Positions 63,554-64,000 of a stretch of 64,000 bases of DNA are shown here, piece by piece. Origin of the DNA: Variovorax paradoxus (GTDB lineage Bacteria; Pseudomonadota; Gammaproteobacteria; Burkholderiales; Burkholderiaceae_C). The notes beneath the pieces were generated by a model, which was given only the letters and a program-made list of their open reading frames with translations, did no database searches and was not told the DNA's origin. Within the stretch, counting starts at the first letter, position 1; each line of letters opens with the position of its first letter. The position numbers and the translations under genes were made by a program. Location of the stretch: the NCBI RefSeq assembly GCF_030815855.1, contig NZ_JAUSXG010000001.1, forward strand, positions 4,340,001 through 4,404,000. Direction: 5' to 3'.

Positions 63554-64000
63554 CGGACAAGACGGTTCTAATCTCGCAGCAAGGCGCAGTCCGCATCCTG
63601 ACCAACAGCAACCCCGGCGCACGCAATGCGATCACGCCGACGCTGTACGCCGAACTCTCGGCCGCGCTCACCGATGCGGTGAATGACCCCGAAGTCGGCG
63701 CCGTCGTCTTCACCGGCGCAGGCGATTTCTTCTGCTCCGGCGGTGACCTGAACCTGCTGGCCAAGCGCCGCGAGTTGCCCGCTTCCGAGCGCCGCGAGAA
63801 GCTCGAAGGCCTGAACGGCCTCATCCGCGCCATTCGCGATTGCGGCAAGCCGGTCATCGCGGCCGTCGAAGGCGGCGCGGCCGGTGCGGGCCTGTCGATG
63901 GCGCTCGCCTGCGACATGCTGGTGTCGGCGCGCGACGCCTTCTACACGGTGGCCTACGTCAAGGTCGGCCTCACGCCGGACGGCGGCGCGACCGCCTTTC
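63550..64000 (+). CDS. Enoyl-CoA hydratase/isomerase family protein, cut by window end
   Basis: The first ~150 residues are visible and follow the crotonase fold: VVFTGAGDFFCSGGDLNLLA supplies the first oxyanion-hole region and GGAAGAGLSMALACDMLVSA the second. YVKVGLTPDGGATAF then reaches the end of the window. It is the fifth gene of the beta-oxidation operon and may give extra hydratase or isomerase capacity for unsaturated or branched substrates. Confidence 0.9.
   Translation, partial: MTDKTVLISQQGAVRILTNSNPGARNAITPTLYAELSAALTDAVNDPEVGAVVFTGAGDFFCSGGDLNLLAKRRELPASERREKLEGLNGLIRAIRDCGKPVIAAVEGGAAGAGLSMALACDMLVSARDAFYTVAYVKVGLTPDGGATAF

Noticed and set aside
61112..63622. 836-codon minus-strand open frame opposite the two acyl-CoA dehydrogenase genes
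   Set aside because: The plus-strand proteins are well-conserved family members with ribosome-binding sites; the antisense frame shows no family motif.

Overview
The window is high-GC chromosomal DNA of a betaproteobacterium. The family content points to Burkholderiales/Comamonadaceae, most likely Variovorax or a close relative: a betaproteobacterial-type RNase P RNA, a Bug/TctC solute-binding protein, a DksA with a long Lys/Ala/Pro-rich extension, a Pim-type beta-oxidation operon, and many small lipoproteins. The genus is inference. No rRNA, tRNA or CRISPR array was seen.

Layout. 1-10 kb is housekeeping, mostly on the minus strand: a partial hypothetical gene, dksA, a DUF945 protein, a CobW-type GTPase, an RlmI-like methyltransferase, and a tightly overlapping run dapF > DUF484 > YdcF-like > xerC > RlmI-like. 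10-14.6 kb holds a LysR regulator, a large secreted alpha/beta hydrolase, a small monooxygenase-like protein and an AraC regulator.

14.9-25.9 kb is an accessory island with visibly lower GC. It contains many short, mostly minus-strand genes: a zinc-ribbon membrane protein, unknowns, two GNAT copies (one truncated), a P-loop kinase-like protein, an Imm70-like immunity protein, a DTW protein and a second-type kdsA resembling the enterobacterial form. It also holds an IS1182-family element, an IS3-family element that breaks a gene, and an IS21-type remnant. Nearly every gene boundary carries a degenerate element around the core TTGGCCGA, always in the same orientation, so the island looks like a cassette array without a recognisable integrase.

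26-36.3 kb is a mixed region: a secreted hydrolase, a frameshifted phosphocholine-type phospholipase C, an ECF-type sigma factor operon with an MFS exporter, a dehalogenase/epoxide-hydrolase-like enzyme, small unknowns and a Bug protein. 36.4-48.2 kb returns to core functions: a NUDIX/metallo-beta-lactamase fusion, an RsuA-like protein, rnpB, a cysteine synthase, a COG2509 oxidoreductase, a flavin reductase, a ProQ-family protein, htpX, DUF3025, a NYN/LOTUS protein and pyrC.

48.3-55.4 kb is a complete peptide-type ABC importer operon (binding protein, two permeases, two ATPases) followed by an amidase. A large imperfect inverted repeat sits between the permease and ATPase genes. 55.4-57.6 kb carries TfoX-N, AllA-like, lipoprotein and LysR genes. 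57.8-64 kb is a Pim-like operon for beta-oxidation of dicarboxylic or fatty acyl-CoAs. It is divergent from the LysR gene, and the intergenic region between them has four TGTCAAA-type half-sites.
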